Assembly: GCA_964019055.1 (NCBI GenBank)
Contig: OZ025224.1
Coordinates: 434,001-498,000, forward strand
Length of the DNA stretch: 64,000 nt
Origin: Anthopleura xanthogrammica
Lineage: Eukaryota > Cnidaria > Anthozoa > Actiniaria > Actiniidae
Direction of reading: 5' to 3'
A program made the position numbers and the translations under genes. Below are positions 34,997 to 45,615 of this stretch, piece by piece; the stretch's first letter is position 1, and each line of letters opens with the position of its first letter. The notes below the pieces were generated by a model. That model was not told where the DNA came from, made no database searches, and saw nothing but the letters and a program-made list of their open reading frames with translations.

Positions 34997-36265
34997 AAAA
35001 AGGAACTAGTTCTGGTTGAATATAACATGGTATATAATTAACTCAGTTACGTCATGTCTAGTCATTCAGTACAGCCAATGAAAGGGGTTTCTTACCCCAT
35101 GTCCAAGAAACATTATGCAAAACACGACAGAGAAAAGGATGAAAATGAAAAAAATTGCCTTTTTTGATCGATGGAGAATTAGTATTTTTTCTCTTCCAAA
35201 AGATTACCAGTATACTATCAGGTGCTCAAAAATTTGTAATAGTTCCAGGAACTTATTAATGTAAACGGAAGAGGCGTAATTGGAGCGTGAATTGCGAAGG
35301 GAATTTTCCCTAATTTAAATGCAACTCACCTAAGTGTAACTGGCCTCGAACGCAGAACAAAAAAAAGTGCTTTTAAGCACAATTTCCAGTTGCGCATTTG
35401 AGTTTCGTTGTGCAGTGTGATATCAAGCAGTTGCATCGAGTTACCAACCTCTCCAGCTCGTCATAAAAGAATTAAAGGTGAGTTAGCAAAAAAGTATAAC
35501 TGAGTTTTCAGTACCGATGGAGTTTATACAAAAGTTGAGTTGCGTCAAGAAAAAGCTTAGTTTTTCTTAGTCAGTCTAGCTTTCCTAAGGCCTCAATTGG
35601 TTTAGAAAAAACATCTTGCATTAAATTTTTTTTTTACCCCGTTTGTTTTTCCAGTTAGCACTATAGCACTGCTTCATGATCAAAATGCAAAAATTCATAG
35701 AGCGATTTTTTAACATTTCATTTTATTTGTTAGTTTTGCATCTAAATTGCGCACCCCGCAGTGGAAAATGATTTTGCTTTTTCGTCGACTCAGTTCTGTT
35801 ATTTATTTTACTGAACATTCAGCCTTCTTTTTAGGACTTTTTTTTAGCTTTTTAAACAGTTGTTATCAGTGAAGCTACGATAGCTTGGTACAATTCTGCA
35901 TAGTTGTAATTCAATTCAAGCATCCCATATAAATAATTGCTTTTTCTTAGCAGTATATATGACTGTAGTGCGATTAACGATGTCAGTATTAAAATACTTT
36001 TGAGGCTACTTTTGATTAAAATTTTTAGGCGATAGTCAAGGTTAATATAATACGGTTTTCAAGCGTAATACGAATAGCTTGGCTTGACGTTTCGGCAGTA
36101 CTGGTGGCTGCCTTCATCAGAATGATGAATGAAGAACGTTAAGTCATAAAGCTAAGAATAGCAATGATCATATAAGGAAATGAAGAAATCATGCAATAGA
36201 TTGATCAAACCTGTTATTTCCTTGCGTATAATGTCTAGATCGGATCCAGTGGTCCAGCTTTAACC
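34997..36265. other. Interval before the BRICHOS-PLA2-like gene, with its probable 5' UTR exon
   Basis: A GC-richer block near 35265-35477 ends in AAAG|GTGAGT (35477). The acceptor ATGTCTAG at 36238 precedes the ATG of the next gene by 27 bp, so 35400-35477 is a likely 5' untranslated exon. On the minus strand at 36086-36120 there is a CTGATGA...GAAAC motif (see findings). Otherwise AT-rich and empty. Confidence 0.45.
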
Positions 36266-39200
36266 ATGCCATCAGAAGAACAAGAAACTAAAGGTATGAT
36301 ATGATGATAAACTGACTTACAATGACGAATATATGTCTACTTTACAAAATTATGGTGTCGGTTGACAGCAACGCCGGGCTCGGTGTCGTATGTGAGTTGC
36401 TTGTTGTTCTTTCCTGAGAGCTTCGAGGGGTTTTCCGGGTTCTCCGGTTTTTAAATTCCGTGTTCTAAATTCCATCCAATTGAAATCCAGTGGAAGAAGA
36501 GCTACTCTGTTTAATCCTCTCAGTGTTAACTCTCATATACTTATTGATTATTTGTATTATCTATTTTAAAAGTAGAGCAAACAAAGTCAAAGTGCGTGGC
36601 GCTTTAGCTAACAATCATTTGTCTTTTCTTGGCAGCTCCGAAGGGGTGCCTCCCAAATCGTCGACGAGTAAGAGTGGTTGCTGCCTTCATTGGTTTGTTT
36701 GTGGCTGCGTCTATCGTACTTTCCCTGTTCTTTGCAGGGGTGTTTGATAGCGCTCCTGATTTGCCTGATGTCATGGAGGGTGAGGCTACATTCACCTCCG
36801 ATGAAGGCAAAGAAGAAAACTTCCATATCATGATTGACTACAAGAAAAAAATCATTCAGCTTGCTTCAATTGACTTGCCTGAGCTGCTTAATAAAGCATC
36901 GTTTGGGAGACGTCTCATGTCCTATGCTGAGAACGGGACCATGAATGGTACAAGGAGTAACATGACAAAGATCATTATACAAGACTACAACACGGTACCA
37001 ACATGTTTATATTTTTTCCCCTTATTTGACTAGATAAATTCATGATTCACGGCGCGATTCTCTTTGTTTTCCTGATCTGTCTTGATTCGAGACGTCATAC
37101 ACTAAGTTTGACCAAACATTTGATGACTGACAGACTGGAGGAAAAGAAAAACTTCTCGTTTAAAGAAGGCAGGGTGGCTTACATTGATTGAATTTCTAAA
37201 TATCCTTTCATTTTAAAATACATGAAAGGACTCCATATGAATCTCAGTTTGGAATTGAACATTTTCTTTGAACACAACGAAACAAAAGACTTGTATTGGT
37301 GAATCAAGGGGTTCTATATTACCATAAGATTAATAATGATATAATCAAACGAAGAATACTATCCTCGCAACAAGGCAATATGGAGTTTAAGCGCGCATTG
37401 CGGCCACCGGTACCCATGCAGTCCCAAACGCTACGTCGTTTGTTCTAATTGGTTTTGCACGTCAATTTTTTCAATTTTTCGATTGTTGTAGAAGCGGAAG
37501 TACTTCGTTGTTCCAAGAAAGAACGCGAACTCGACGACGAAGTGCGTCTACACTAAACTGGAAGGAGAAATGATCCCACAACAATTACTAAAGTATTCCA
37601 CTCTCAAATCGGTAAATAAAACTGTCCTTATCCTTTTCACCTCATCATTTTCAATGATTTTTTTTATTCATATAATATTTGATTTTGCTTTTTTTCTTGT
37701 TTTCGATGTCTCTATTACAGGAAAGTGTTGAAGACAATACAACACACAGTCTGTTTCAGGTCGATAATGATACTGATATTGATGTGTACAGAGCGAAAGG
37801 ACGAAATGGCAAAATATATGAGGTGAATATAGTATAATTCTGTAATCATCATTAATTATCATCATCATAACAGTCATCATCATCACCATCATCTGTCATC
37901 ATCAACATCATCATCATCACCATCATCAACACCACCATCATCTGTCATCATCAACATCATCATCATCACCATCATCAACACCACCATCATCACCATCACC
38001 ATCATCAACACCACTATCATCACCATCACCATCATCACCATCATCAACACCACCATCATCACCATCATCACCATCATCCATCATCATTATCATCATCATC
38101 ATCACCATCATCATCAACACCACCATCATCACCATCATCATCATCATCCATCATCATTATCATCATCATCATCAACGATCATCATCATCACCACCATCAT
38201 CTGTCATCATCATCATCATCATCACCAACGATCATCATCATCACCATCAAAATGTTTAGTGCATTTGCAGTAAGATTTGGGTTAGCTAACTGTAGTTGTT
38301 TCTGTACAGGTTTACCTTCATCTCCCAAATGGGACGCTGCATATGCGCTCAAGAGAGCAAGAAATGAACTTCACTGAATTTCGAAAGCTCAACTGCTATC
38401 GTTTCAACGAGGAGAATAATACAATAGATGAGTCATTTTACAAGTCCAACGACTCCAAGTTTTGTAAGTTTTATTAATATTATACCACGGTTGAGTCATT
38501 TCCTAGAGGATTGCTTTACCAGATATGTTCGAAAACATACATTAATATAACTAATGTAACTCGGTTTTGAATAGACTCTTTCCAGCAATTATTCCCAATG
38601 CACCTCAATTTTAACTGAGACAAAACAATCACATTCTACTCTGTTGAGAATTCAAATACATTGCTTTTTCCTCCAAACTGAGCTGCTCTGAGAATTGCTG
38701 CAAGGGGCGTGTTTCAAAAAAGGTTGGAGAAGGTTTTGTTGCATGTTGCATGCTGCATGCTGCATGCTGCATGTTGCTTACCAAGCTTTAAATGTATTAT
38801 ATTCTTATGTAAATAATGTCAGCACAGAAGAAAATATGCTGGAAAAACCTGAAGACAAACCCATATTGTTGTGACCTTGAGCTTATCGGATTCACATCAC
38901 CCATACTGCTTTTTGGGTTCGGTATGCAACATGCAACAAGCAACCTTCACCAACCATTTTTTTTGAAATATCTGTATATGACCTGCTTGTATAACGTACA
39001 AATCATCATTGCTCAAAATTCGTTTATTCGTTTTGTCGTTCAGATGAAAATCCCGAAACCTCTGAATTGCCAACGATGAATGAAACAGTTCGAAACTTTA
39101 TTTTAAACGTCACAAAACAGACGAACGTGACAGCCCTTAGTGAGAGTGATCTCACCAAAAACCCGGATTCTGCTGTCCATCGTCGTCGTCGTGGTTTGGG

Positions 39201-40159
39201 GACACGTCCCAATGGGGACCGGTCTTGGTGGTACGGAAATTGGTGTGGTCCCGACCAAGGAGGGTATGAAAGGTACCCAAACCCTGCCTGCAATAGCCTC
39301 TGCCACCAATCTACTAGTTATATTACTTCTGGTTGTCGAGCTTGTCTTCCTCCGAAAGACGGATTTGACGCAGCATGCATGGAGCATGACAGGTAAAAGC
39401 ACACAGAACCCAGTACTGTACTTTCACATAGGACGACAGGGCTGAAAAACGTACGCGCATGCGCCAAATTGCCTCAAAAATTTCGCCTGCTTGGTATACA
39501 AAATGCCTATGGTTTCGAGAAATCCCAAAATCAGCTACAAAAGCGGAGAGAATAAGCTCATTTCGGGAAAAAACGTATTTCAATCCATAAACTAATGCCA
39601 AAGGTTTGTTTTTATTGTATGTAGAAATTTTCTAATTATTTGTGCTAAAATGATTTTCGGCTCTAAAAACCTCTACCAATTTTTGTGTAAGTGATGCGAA
39701 ATTTCCCAGCGGCCATGTTTGTTTTCATGCGCGTACGTTTTCCAGCCCTGCATGTTTATTCCAACATAAAACTAAGCGCACGAGAAAGCTTTATGAGCTG
39801 CATGCTGATCCGTCGTTTCTTTCTTCATATGTTCCGTTACTAGATGCCTAAAGGAAGCCGGTGCTGGCCCAAGGTGGTGTTTCCCTATTGGCAATCGTTG
39901 TTCCTGTGATTTCCGTTACGTGTGGAGCACCGCCTTCTACATATTAGCATGTCCTAGTTGGCAGTGTCGCGTTAACGCGGCACAGGCATTCACTGCTTTC
40001 CATCTACTATCTTGTTGGTTTCCCGTGAAAATTTGCTTTCCGTGGATTCGTTTTAGCTGTGGTGGCTGTAAGGTTTGCTGCCCGCGGATTCGATTCTACA
40101 TGCATTGTTTTACCTTTAAAATGTGCGCACCTCTTGGATCTGGAAAAATTTCATTCTAA
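36266..40159 (+). CDS. Type II membrane proprotein: BRICHOS-like domain + furin site + PLA2-like domain
   Basis: Seven exons join in frame: 36266-36293, 36636-36994, 37492-37611, 37721-37822, 38310-38463, 39044-39392, 39844-40159 (475 aa). A short basic cytosolic end (PNRRR) precedes one membrane helix (about 21-46). The luminal part has the BRICHOS signature: D127 in IIIQDYNTKRK, then C147 (TTKCVY) and C232 (KLNCYRF), over about 118-240. A spacer with several N-glycosylation sites ends in a furin-type site R301-R304. The remainder is Cys-rich with the secreted phospholipase A2 plan: calcium-loop-like YGNWCGPDQGG (318-328), catalytic H369-D370 in CMEHDRC, and CSCD with D393 as the second catalytic Asp. 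A further Cys-rich tail follows. BRICHOS domains are known as chaperones for the client segment of their own proprotein; here the client would be a PLA2-like enzyme. Activity, secretion and role (digestive, defensive or other) are inference. Confidence 0.8.
37846..38249 (+). repeat. CAT/CAC trinucleotide microsatellite (BRICHOS-PLA2-like intron 4)
   Basis: About 400 bp of ATC/ACC triplets with interruptions (TGTCATC, AACACC). The minus-strand Met/Asp/Val frames across it are artefacts. Confidence 0.95.
38711..38970. mobile_element. Foldback in intron 5 of the BRICHOS-PLA2-like gene
   Basis: Ends TTTCAAAAAAGGTTGG / CCAACCATTTTTTTTGAAA; inner arms TTGTTGCATGTTGCA / TGCAACATGCAACAAG pair too. 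A short TGCATGC tandem lies inside the left arm. Length about 260 bp; non-coding. Confidence 0.75.
39437..39750. mobile_element. Terminal-inverted-repeat element in intron 6 of the BRICHOS-PLA2-like gene
   Basis: Ends CAGGGCTGAAAAACGTACGC and GCGTACGTTTTCCAGCCCTG give inverted repeats of about 25 bp with one mismatch, 314 bp apart. The inside is not palindromic, so it looks like a short non-autonomous DNA transposon rather than a hairpin. Confidence 0.8.
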
Positions 40160-40340
40160 AAAAAACAAGCTCGCTCAGCTCACTTTATGACACCATCTAA
40201 TGATGAGTTTCTTTTCAACATATATTAGACTTCTGGCTTATAAATAATGGTACTTGCAGTTCAAAGTGTACGTAGCAGTAGTACCAACGCATCAAATATT
40301 GTTATCGTCTTTTTTTAGCGTTAAACCATCTCATTTTCAG

Positions 40341-41480
40341 CTACTTGTCTGTTCTTTGATCATAAGCTCTGTTCGTCATGGCCAAAGAACCAATATCACC
40401 ATCTTTATCATTTTTATTTTTCTTGTTACTTTTATTTGTTTTGTCTTTTTTGAAGATATTTTTCCAGTGTAGTTTTTCGCTATTAAAAAAGTAGGTCGTC
40501 TTCTCAGTTTGTTCCTGGGGAGACATAGTGTATAAGATGGTTCCCGCCAAACCAAGCTCAGCCAATCGGAAGAACGTTTGATAAAAGTACCACGACCAAG
40601 GCGCAAGCGCGCCGTCTTTTCCCGCCAAAAGTTCGGCAAGTTCAGCAATTGAATGAATCTCCATTCCACAAATCAGCAAGCAAAATATACTTGTCAAGAC
40701 CAATATAATTTTGATTTTAAGCAGACTTTTTTTCCTGTCTCTCTCAGCGTTGCTCTCTGTTCTTTCACGTAAGGCTAAAGTAGAACCATAGTGTTGATCC
40801 AAGTCACTCAAAGCTTGTTGATGCTCTGAAACATGCGACAAAACCCTACAACCGCTGTACAGCATCATTACCATGGTAACAGAAGTCATTATTAGGAAGT
40901 AAAGCTTAGTAGCAAAAAATAAAACAAAGAGGTTGCTAATAATCGTAGTTAAAGTACCAACAACTAAAACTATTAGAAAATGGAAAGAAATAACAAGTCC
41001 AATAAATGTGAAATTTCCTAGTTTCGATTCTGAAAGTTTCCCTTTCAAGGCTTCCGTGAATGATATTTGAACGAGTGCAAACGCAGCCGTTATGCAAGGA
41101 AACCCAATGCCAAAGATTATTCTAGAAACAACCGTATAAAGGTTGTTCTTCACTAAAGTAGCTGTGATTTCACTTGAGAAGACACTTAAAGTCAGCAGTC
41201 TTGTAAGACCCAGAACGCCAATCAGGATGTGAACAATATATGAAAGAATCTGTATTACTTTCTCTTTACGCTTCTGCGACCGAACCACGCCGTAGACAGA
41301 ATATATTGCTAAAAAACTAAAGCAAATGCTGAAAAATACCACATGAAATGTCCATGATTCTTTCCATGTATTTGTCTGTATTACCCAAGATAAATGAACA
41401 GCTTGTCCTAGAATGTGAGCTGGAGGAACAACACTTGTTGTCCTGTTGACTGAAACAGGTGCTGTTGAAGGTAATGCCAT
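40341..41480 (-). CDS. PRRT3/PRRT4-like multipass membrane protein
   Basis: Intronless frame of 379 codons from a good ATG. After a short, probably extracellular N-terminus (NRTT glycosylation site) come about six or seven hydrophobic helices, then a Lys-rich cytosolic tail (FKKDKTNKSNKKNKNDKDGD). The stretch FGIGFPCITAAFALVQISF followed by FIGLVISFHFLIVLVV matches my memory of the helical core of vertebrate proline-rich transmembrane proteins 3 and 4, but the long proline-rich ectodomain of those proteins is absent. Function in the family is poorly known. It is convergent with the BRICHOS-PLA2-like gene: the stop codons are 182 bp apart. Confidence 0.65.
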   Translation of the reverse strand: MALPSTAPVSVNRTTSVVPPAHILGQAVHLSWVIQTNTWKESWTFHVVFFSICFSFLAIYSVYGVVRSQKRKEKVIQILSYIVHILIGVLGLTRLLTLSVFSSEITATLVKNNLYTVVSRIIFGIGFPCITAAFALVQISFTEALKGKLSESKLGNFTFIGLVISFHFLIVLVVGTLTTIISNLFVLFFATKLYFLIMTSVTMVMMLYSGCRVLSHVSEHQQALSDLDQHYGSTLALRERTESNAERDRKKSLLKIKIILVLTSIFCLLICGMEIHSIAELAELLAGKDGALAPWSWYFYQTFFRLAELGLAGTILYTMSPQEQTEKTTYFFNSEKLHWKNIFKKDKTNKSNKKNKNDKDGDIGSLAMTNRAYDQRTDK

Positions 41481-42381
41481 GGCTTAAAAACGTCACAAAA
41501 TGCACCCAATTGATAGCAAATGTTATTCAATAATTTTCACAGTTTATAAACCTAAATCCATGGAAACTATGATCTATTCTTTTCATTAGAAGTCTGTGTT
41601 TCCATCCAGTCGGTTGGGCTGATGATGCTTGTACTCTCACCAAACCTTGGTTGTAATCCAATACTTTGACACGTTGATTTTCGTTTGTTCAAAAAAGTAG
41701 ATTTTTCCGGTGTTGAGTTAATTGGAAAGCGAAGTTTTTTCCTTGGCTTCCCATGAGCGAATCAAAAATCTTTCTCTTCATACAACATATCTTAACATCT
41801 TTGTACGATCAATTCAACTCGCTTCAGTCATCACATCATTGATCATTTAGCGTCTTTCTTTTCGCATCCATCGCTTTGTTGTTAGGTGAACCGCTTCAAT
41901 GAACGTAATGTTAACACGCTCACAACGTTAAGACAAAGTATCTTTACCATTATTAAGTCCTTGCTAAAAAAATATGATCTTATTAGTAAGTCGTTCAAGA
42001 TCATGAAAAATGTAAAATTTAATCAGTTAATCTTCGTGTAGTATGAAGAAGAATTCATCAGTTGCCTCAAAAATGTATGGCACGATTACTGAAACAGAAA
42101 GATGGTTTTGTAGAGAAAATTTAGAGAAAATTTATAACATTTCCTTGAACTGAATAAATTTGCATCTCGCTTCGAAAAGTCGATTCTAAAGGTGAGTAAA
42201 TATTTGAGTTACAAGACAAGGAAATATCCCAACGATGCTTCGAAAGTCAACATTTCGTCATGGCAATACATGGGTCATTTGGTTTTGAACTGCTTATTTA
42301 CTGTTCGCGCGTATGCGGTTGATTCAAGTGCACTGAGCTTTGATGTGCTTGTGATGCTTGTTTTTGCATTAAACCTTCTTC

Positions 42382-42790
42382 AAGATGCTGCTGCTGTAGA
42401 TGACTGATGATAATGATGAGGACAGTGATGATTATGATCTGATGCTGCCGCTGTAGATGACTGATGATAATGATGAGGACAGTGATGATTATGATCTGAT
42501 GCTGCCGCTGTAGATGACTGATGATAATGATGAGGACAGTGATGATTATGATCTGATGCTGCCGCTGTAGATGACTGATGATAATGATGAGGACAGTGAT
42601 GATTATGATCTGATGCTGCCGCTGTAGATGACTGATGATAATGATGAGGACAGTGATGATTATGATCTGATGCTGCCGCTGTAGATGACTGATGATAATG
42701 ATGAGGACAGTGATGATTATGATCTGATGCTGCTGCTGTAGATGACTGATGATAATGATGAGGACGGTAATGATTATGATCTGATGCTGC
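42382..42790 (+). repeat. 57-bp minisatellite, about seven copies
   Basis: Unit begins GATGCTGCCGCTGTAGATGA and ends GATGATTATGATCT. Copies differ by C/T at one or two sites. Because 57 is a multiple of three, two minus-strand frames stay open (His/Ile-rich and His/Ala-rich), without sign of a real protein. Confidence 0.95.
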
Positions 42791-42958
42791 TGCTGCTGCT
42801 GATGGTGATGATCCATGATGATGGTGATGATGATGATGGTGATCATGATGATGGTGATGATGATGCATGATGATAGATGATGATGGTGATGATGGTGATG
42901 CATGATGATAGATGATGCTGATGATGCATGAGGATGATGATGATGATTATGATGTAGT
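42790..42958 (+). repeat. GAT/ATG trinucleotide tract
   Basis: Degenerate GATGATGGT and ATGATGC words continue directly from the minisatellite. The minisatellite probably grew out of this simple repeat. Confidence 0.9.
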
Positions 42959-43444
42959 CTGGCATCAAGTGTTGTTAAGATACCTCCATTGTGACTCGTA
43001 TGAAGAAAGCAAACTACATTCTAGAGGTGATATTCACGTCATGATAAATAATGGATGATTATGTTGGGAAGTGAGCATTACATTATTAATGTTTCTTATC
43101 GATCTATCATTGTTTTCATGCATGCATAACTCTCACGTTTTATTATCTACTTTTATTAAAATATAATCTGCCGCAAGAAATATAGAACTAATTGCTTATA
43201 GCCTGCTTTGCTTTTGATTATTGTAATAAAACATCTCGATAAAATTAACCATAAATTCAAGTATTAATAAAAAACGTCAAATATTACATCAAAGAAGTTG
43301 ATGTTTGCGCGCGATTTCTCTAGTCTTGATTCACAGGTCTTTTAATTTTCCAAGTTAAAAATAATAATCAAAAATAGCTTTGAAGATCGTGATGTATTTG
43401 AATCAGTATGTATTCTTGCATGGTGATCAAGTGAGGTAATTATA

Positions 43445-43525
43445 TGATTAACCGCCAATTTCACTCGTTAAGTGAGTGAAATTTATAATTTTACTGAGGT
43501 TATTATAAAATTGGCGGGATTAAGC
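43445..43525. mobile_element. Small foldback (about 80 bp)
   Basis: GATTAACCGCCAATTT pairs with AAATTGGCGGGATTAA around an AT-rich centre with a second small hairpin (TCACTCGTTAAGTGAGTGA). Confidence 0.6.
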
Positions 43526-44101
43526 GTAAGCATTAATATTTTTAACGCACCGTTGAACTTCGAGTTACTCCTGAAAAATGGAGGATTTTTTAACGGTCTT
43601 CAAAAATTAAAATTAAAAATTTTCTTAGGAAAGCCTCCAGAAGCATAACATGATGGAATGTCGTTCTTTTGAGGTCAGATTATTCTTCGGTTATTCATTA
43701 ACGTTTGTGAACTTTGAGGTTTCTTTTCTTTTGTCATGGATTATTTCCTTCTGCCATGCGTGACATCATTTCAGTAAGTGTTCTTCAGCTTATTTACAAG
43801 TCAAATCATCATGGCTAATATGTCATTTGTTGGTGAACCGTAAGCTAAGGAATTTCAAGTGTTCTTTTGTTTGGTGAACCAAGTCCTGACGCTTTTCGCC
43901 AAAACTCTTCAAGCTTTCCTGTGATTTTAGCCCCAGACATCGAGAACAGCTTGAGATTTTGGAACTGATAAAACTTGTTTGTATTTAGACCTAAAATATC
44001 GGAAAATTCGTCGAAGTTTCTTCAACTTTTGGGTTATTTTGGATACAAATTGTTTCAAGACAACAAGACCAGAGTTTTTAGAAGTTTTAGCTAATTACAA
44101 G

Positions 44102-45340
44102 ATGTCGAATCCTATGTTTTCGTTCTGGAGATGCTGTGTGACGGGTGATACAGACACTAACAAGCTCAAGAAGAAGAAGAAGAATCAAGCAAACGGTAAA
44201 GTAGAAAACAATCACAACGAAAGACCTGCCGATTTGAAAGCAGAGAATTTGGAGCTCGAATACCAGGCAGATGGAGTAGATGTTGATCAACCAGTTAGCT
44301 CGACTCAAATGGTTGGAGAGAAGAAAGCCTACGATGAGACAGAGAATGGTTATAACCAGTCTGAAGTCGACAGCTCTATTACTCCTTCAGAGGTGGACTC
44401 CTCTGTGAACATTGCTCCATCTACGGTACAGATCGTGAAAGATGGAGGCCGTGATGCAGCGACGCCGAGAGGAGATATTGGGTCTGGAGGAAGAATCCAT
44501 TTGACTGCCAAGTACGAGAAGAAAAGCAATAAAGTTCACATTAAGATCAACAAGATTGAGTTTGGTGCGTACCAAGAATGGAAGATGCAGGATCTAGAAG
44601 TAAGTTGTATGCTACTCCCCATGCACCAACAGAGCTTCAGAAGGCGATCGAAGCGCTTCAGTGAGCCCCTCGTAATACAACTGCCATCAAAAGGGAAAAT
44701 GTCGGGCACTTCTCTTAGATTCAGGATCTACGATCACAAGGCTATCACTCGTAAATACCTCATAGGACAAGGGCTAGTTAGCCTTGAAGACCTCAAGCTT
44801 ACAGATGGATCCGAGGTGATTGTCGTGCTTGATCTGAACTCCCCGGATACATACGGTATAGATACAAGATACATAGCGGGTATAGCAAGTGTCGGTGAAG
44901 CAGTACCCGACACAGGTCGTCCAGAAATGCTAATATCCCTAGAGTATCGTGCGCTAACACGGAAACTGATCGTGGAGATTATCAAGACTAGAGGATTGGG
45001 GATGCTAAGTGGATCCAAGCCTCAAGATGTCAGTGTTGAGTTAAAACTGATTGGTGGAAACAAACAAGTATTGAGGATCTGCCGTACGAATCTCAAGAAA
45101 CACGTCATTGATACGGAGTTCAACGAGATGTTCATGTTTCGACTCAACATCGAACGACTCAAGGAGGTCACTCTTCAGATGTCAGTCATTCGCCTCTCGG
45201 ATGTACGTAACAAGAAGGAGAAGATTGGAGAGTGTTCTTTTGGTGTTGGGTCGTCTGGTCAAGAGCAGCAAGAACATTGGGATAACTTGTTGAAGTCAGA
45301 CTCCAAGGTGGAATACAAGTGGCATCCATTGTATAAATAA
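44102..45340 (+). CDS. Synaptotagmin-14/16-like tandem C2 protein, paralogue A
   Basis: Intronless coding frame of 412 codons from ATG 44102; upstream in-frame codons are open but have no ATG. The N-terminus (FWRCCVTG) has a Cys pair that could be palmitoylated, then a Lys run and a Ser/Glu-rich spacer; there is no membrane helix. C2A about 130-255 (LEVSCMLLPMHQQSF, SLRFRIYDHK, YLIGQGLVSLEDL). C2B about 273-412 (RPEMLISLEYRALTRKL, EVIIKTRG-type strand, EFNEMFMF, final W-H). The sequence around VRFRLY/LRFRIY and the HW...W-H end follow vertebrate SYT14/SYT16. The usual Ca2+-binding Asp sets of C2 loops are largely missing, as in that subfamily, so membrane binding is probably Ca2+-independent. 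A paralogue lies 16 kb downstream on the same strand. Confidence 0.85.
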   Translation: MSNPMFSFWRCCVTGDTDTNKLKKKKKNQANGKVENNHNERPADLKAENLELEYQADGVDVDQPVSSTQMVGEKKAYDETENGYNQSEVDSSITPSEVDSSVNIAPSTVQIVKDGGRDAATPRGDIGSGGRIHLTAKYEKKSNKVHIKINKIEFGAYQEWKMQDLEVSCMLLPMHQQSFRRRSKRFSEPLVIQLPSKGKMSGTSLRFRIYDHKAITRKYLIGQGLVSLEDLKLTDGSEVIVVLDLNSPDTYGIDTRYIAGIASVGEAVPDTGRPEMLISLEYRALTRKLIVEIIKTRGLGMLSGSKPQDVSVELKLIGGNKQVLRICRTNLKKHVIDTEFNEMFMFRLNIERLKEVTLQMSVIRLSDVRNKKEKIGECSFGVGSSGQEQQEHWDNLLKSDSKVEYKWHPLYK

Positions 45341-45411
45341 CTTTGAGAAAGTGAGAATTCTTTGGAGAAGACTGTGATGGCCTCTGCGTTAAGCGTAATC
45401 TCACGGTAAAA

Positions 45412-45606
45412 GACCTCTTTAGCTCATTGGGCATAATGATTTCCATTTCAGACCACGTCTCTTTCCCCAGAGCATTATTTCTTTGTTTAACTGTTGCACA
45501 TGAGAAGACACATAAATATAGATACAACTCAAACAAAGAATCTTATTCTCAAGAGAATGACACGTGGTCTGAAATGGGGAAACATTACGCCCAGGGTAAA
45601 AAGGTC
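45412..45606. mobile_element. Foldback, family B, full-length simple copy
   Basis: Ends GACCTCTTTAGC / GGTAAAAAGGTC; CCATTTCAGACCACGT pairs ACGTGGTCTGAAATGG. Contains a single inner module (GAAGACACATAAATATAG...ACTCAAACAAAGAATC). Begins about 70 bp after the C2 gene stop, so it may be part of its 3' UTR. Confidence 0.9.
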
Positions 45607-45615
45607 TGTAGATTT

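Larger units (their letters stand above)
41481..44101. other. Divergent interval with minisatellite
   Basis: Between the PRRT-like gene (minus) and the first C2 gene (plus). It contains a 57-bp minisatellite (42382-42790), an ATG/ATC trinucleotide tract (42790-42958) and a small foldback (43445-43525). Possible 5' UTR of the C2 gene precedes 44102. No coding exon seen. Confidence 0.6.

Noticed and set aside
37889..38147. Met/Val/Asp-rich frames on the minus strand
   Set aside because: CAT/CAC trinucleotide repeat inside an intron of the BRICHOS-PLA2-like gene.
42298..42903. 201-codon minus-strand frame starting with a His run and 19-residue repeats
   Set aside because: Arises from a 57-bp minisatellite and an ATG/ATC tract; two frames are equally open, which speaks against selection on a protein.
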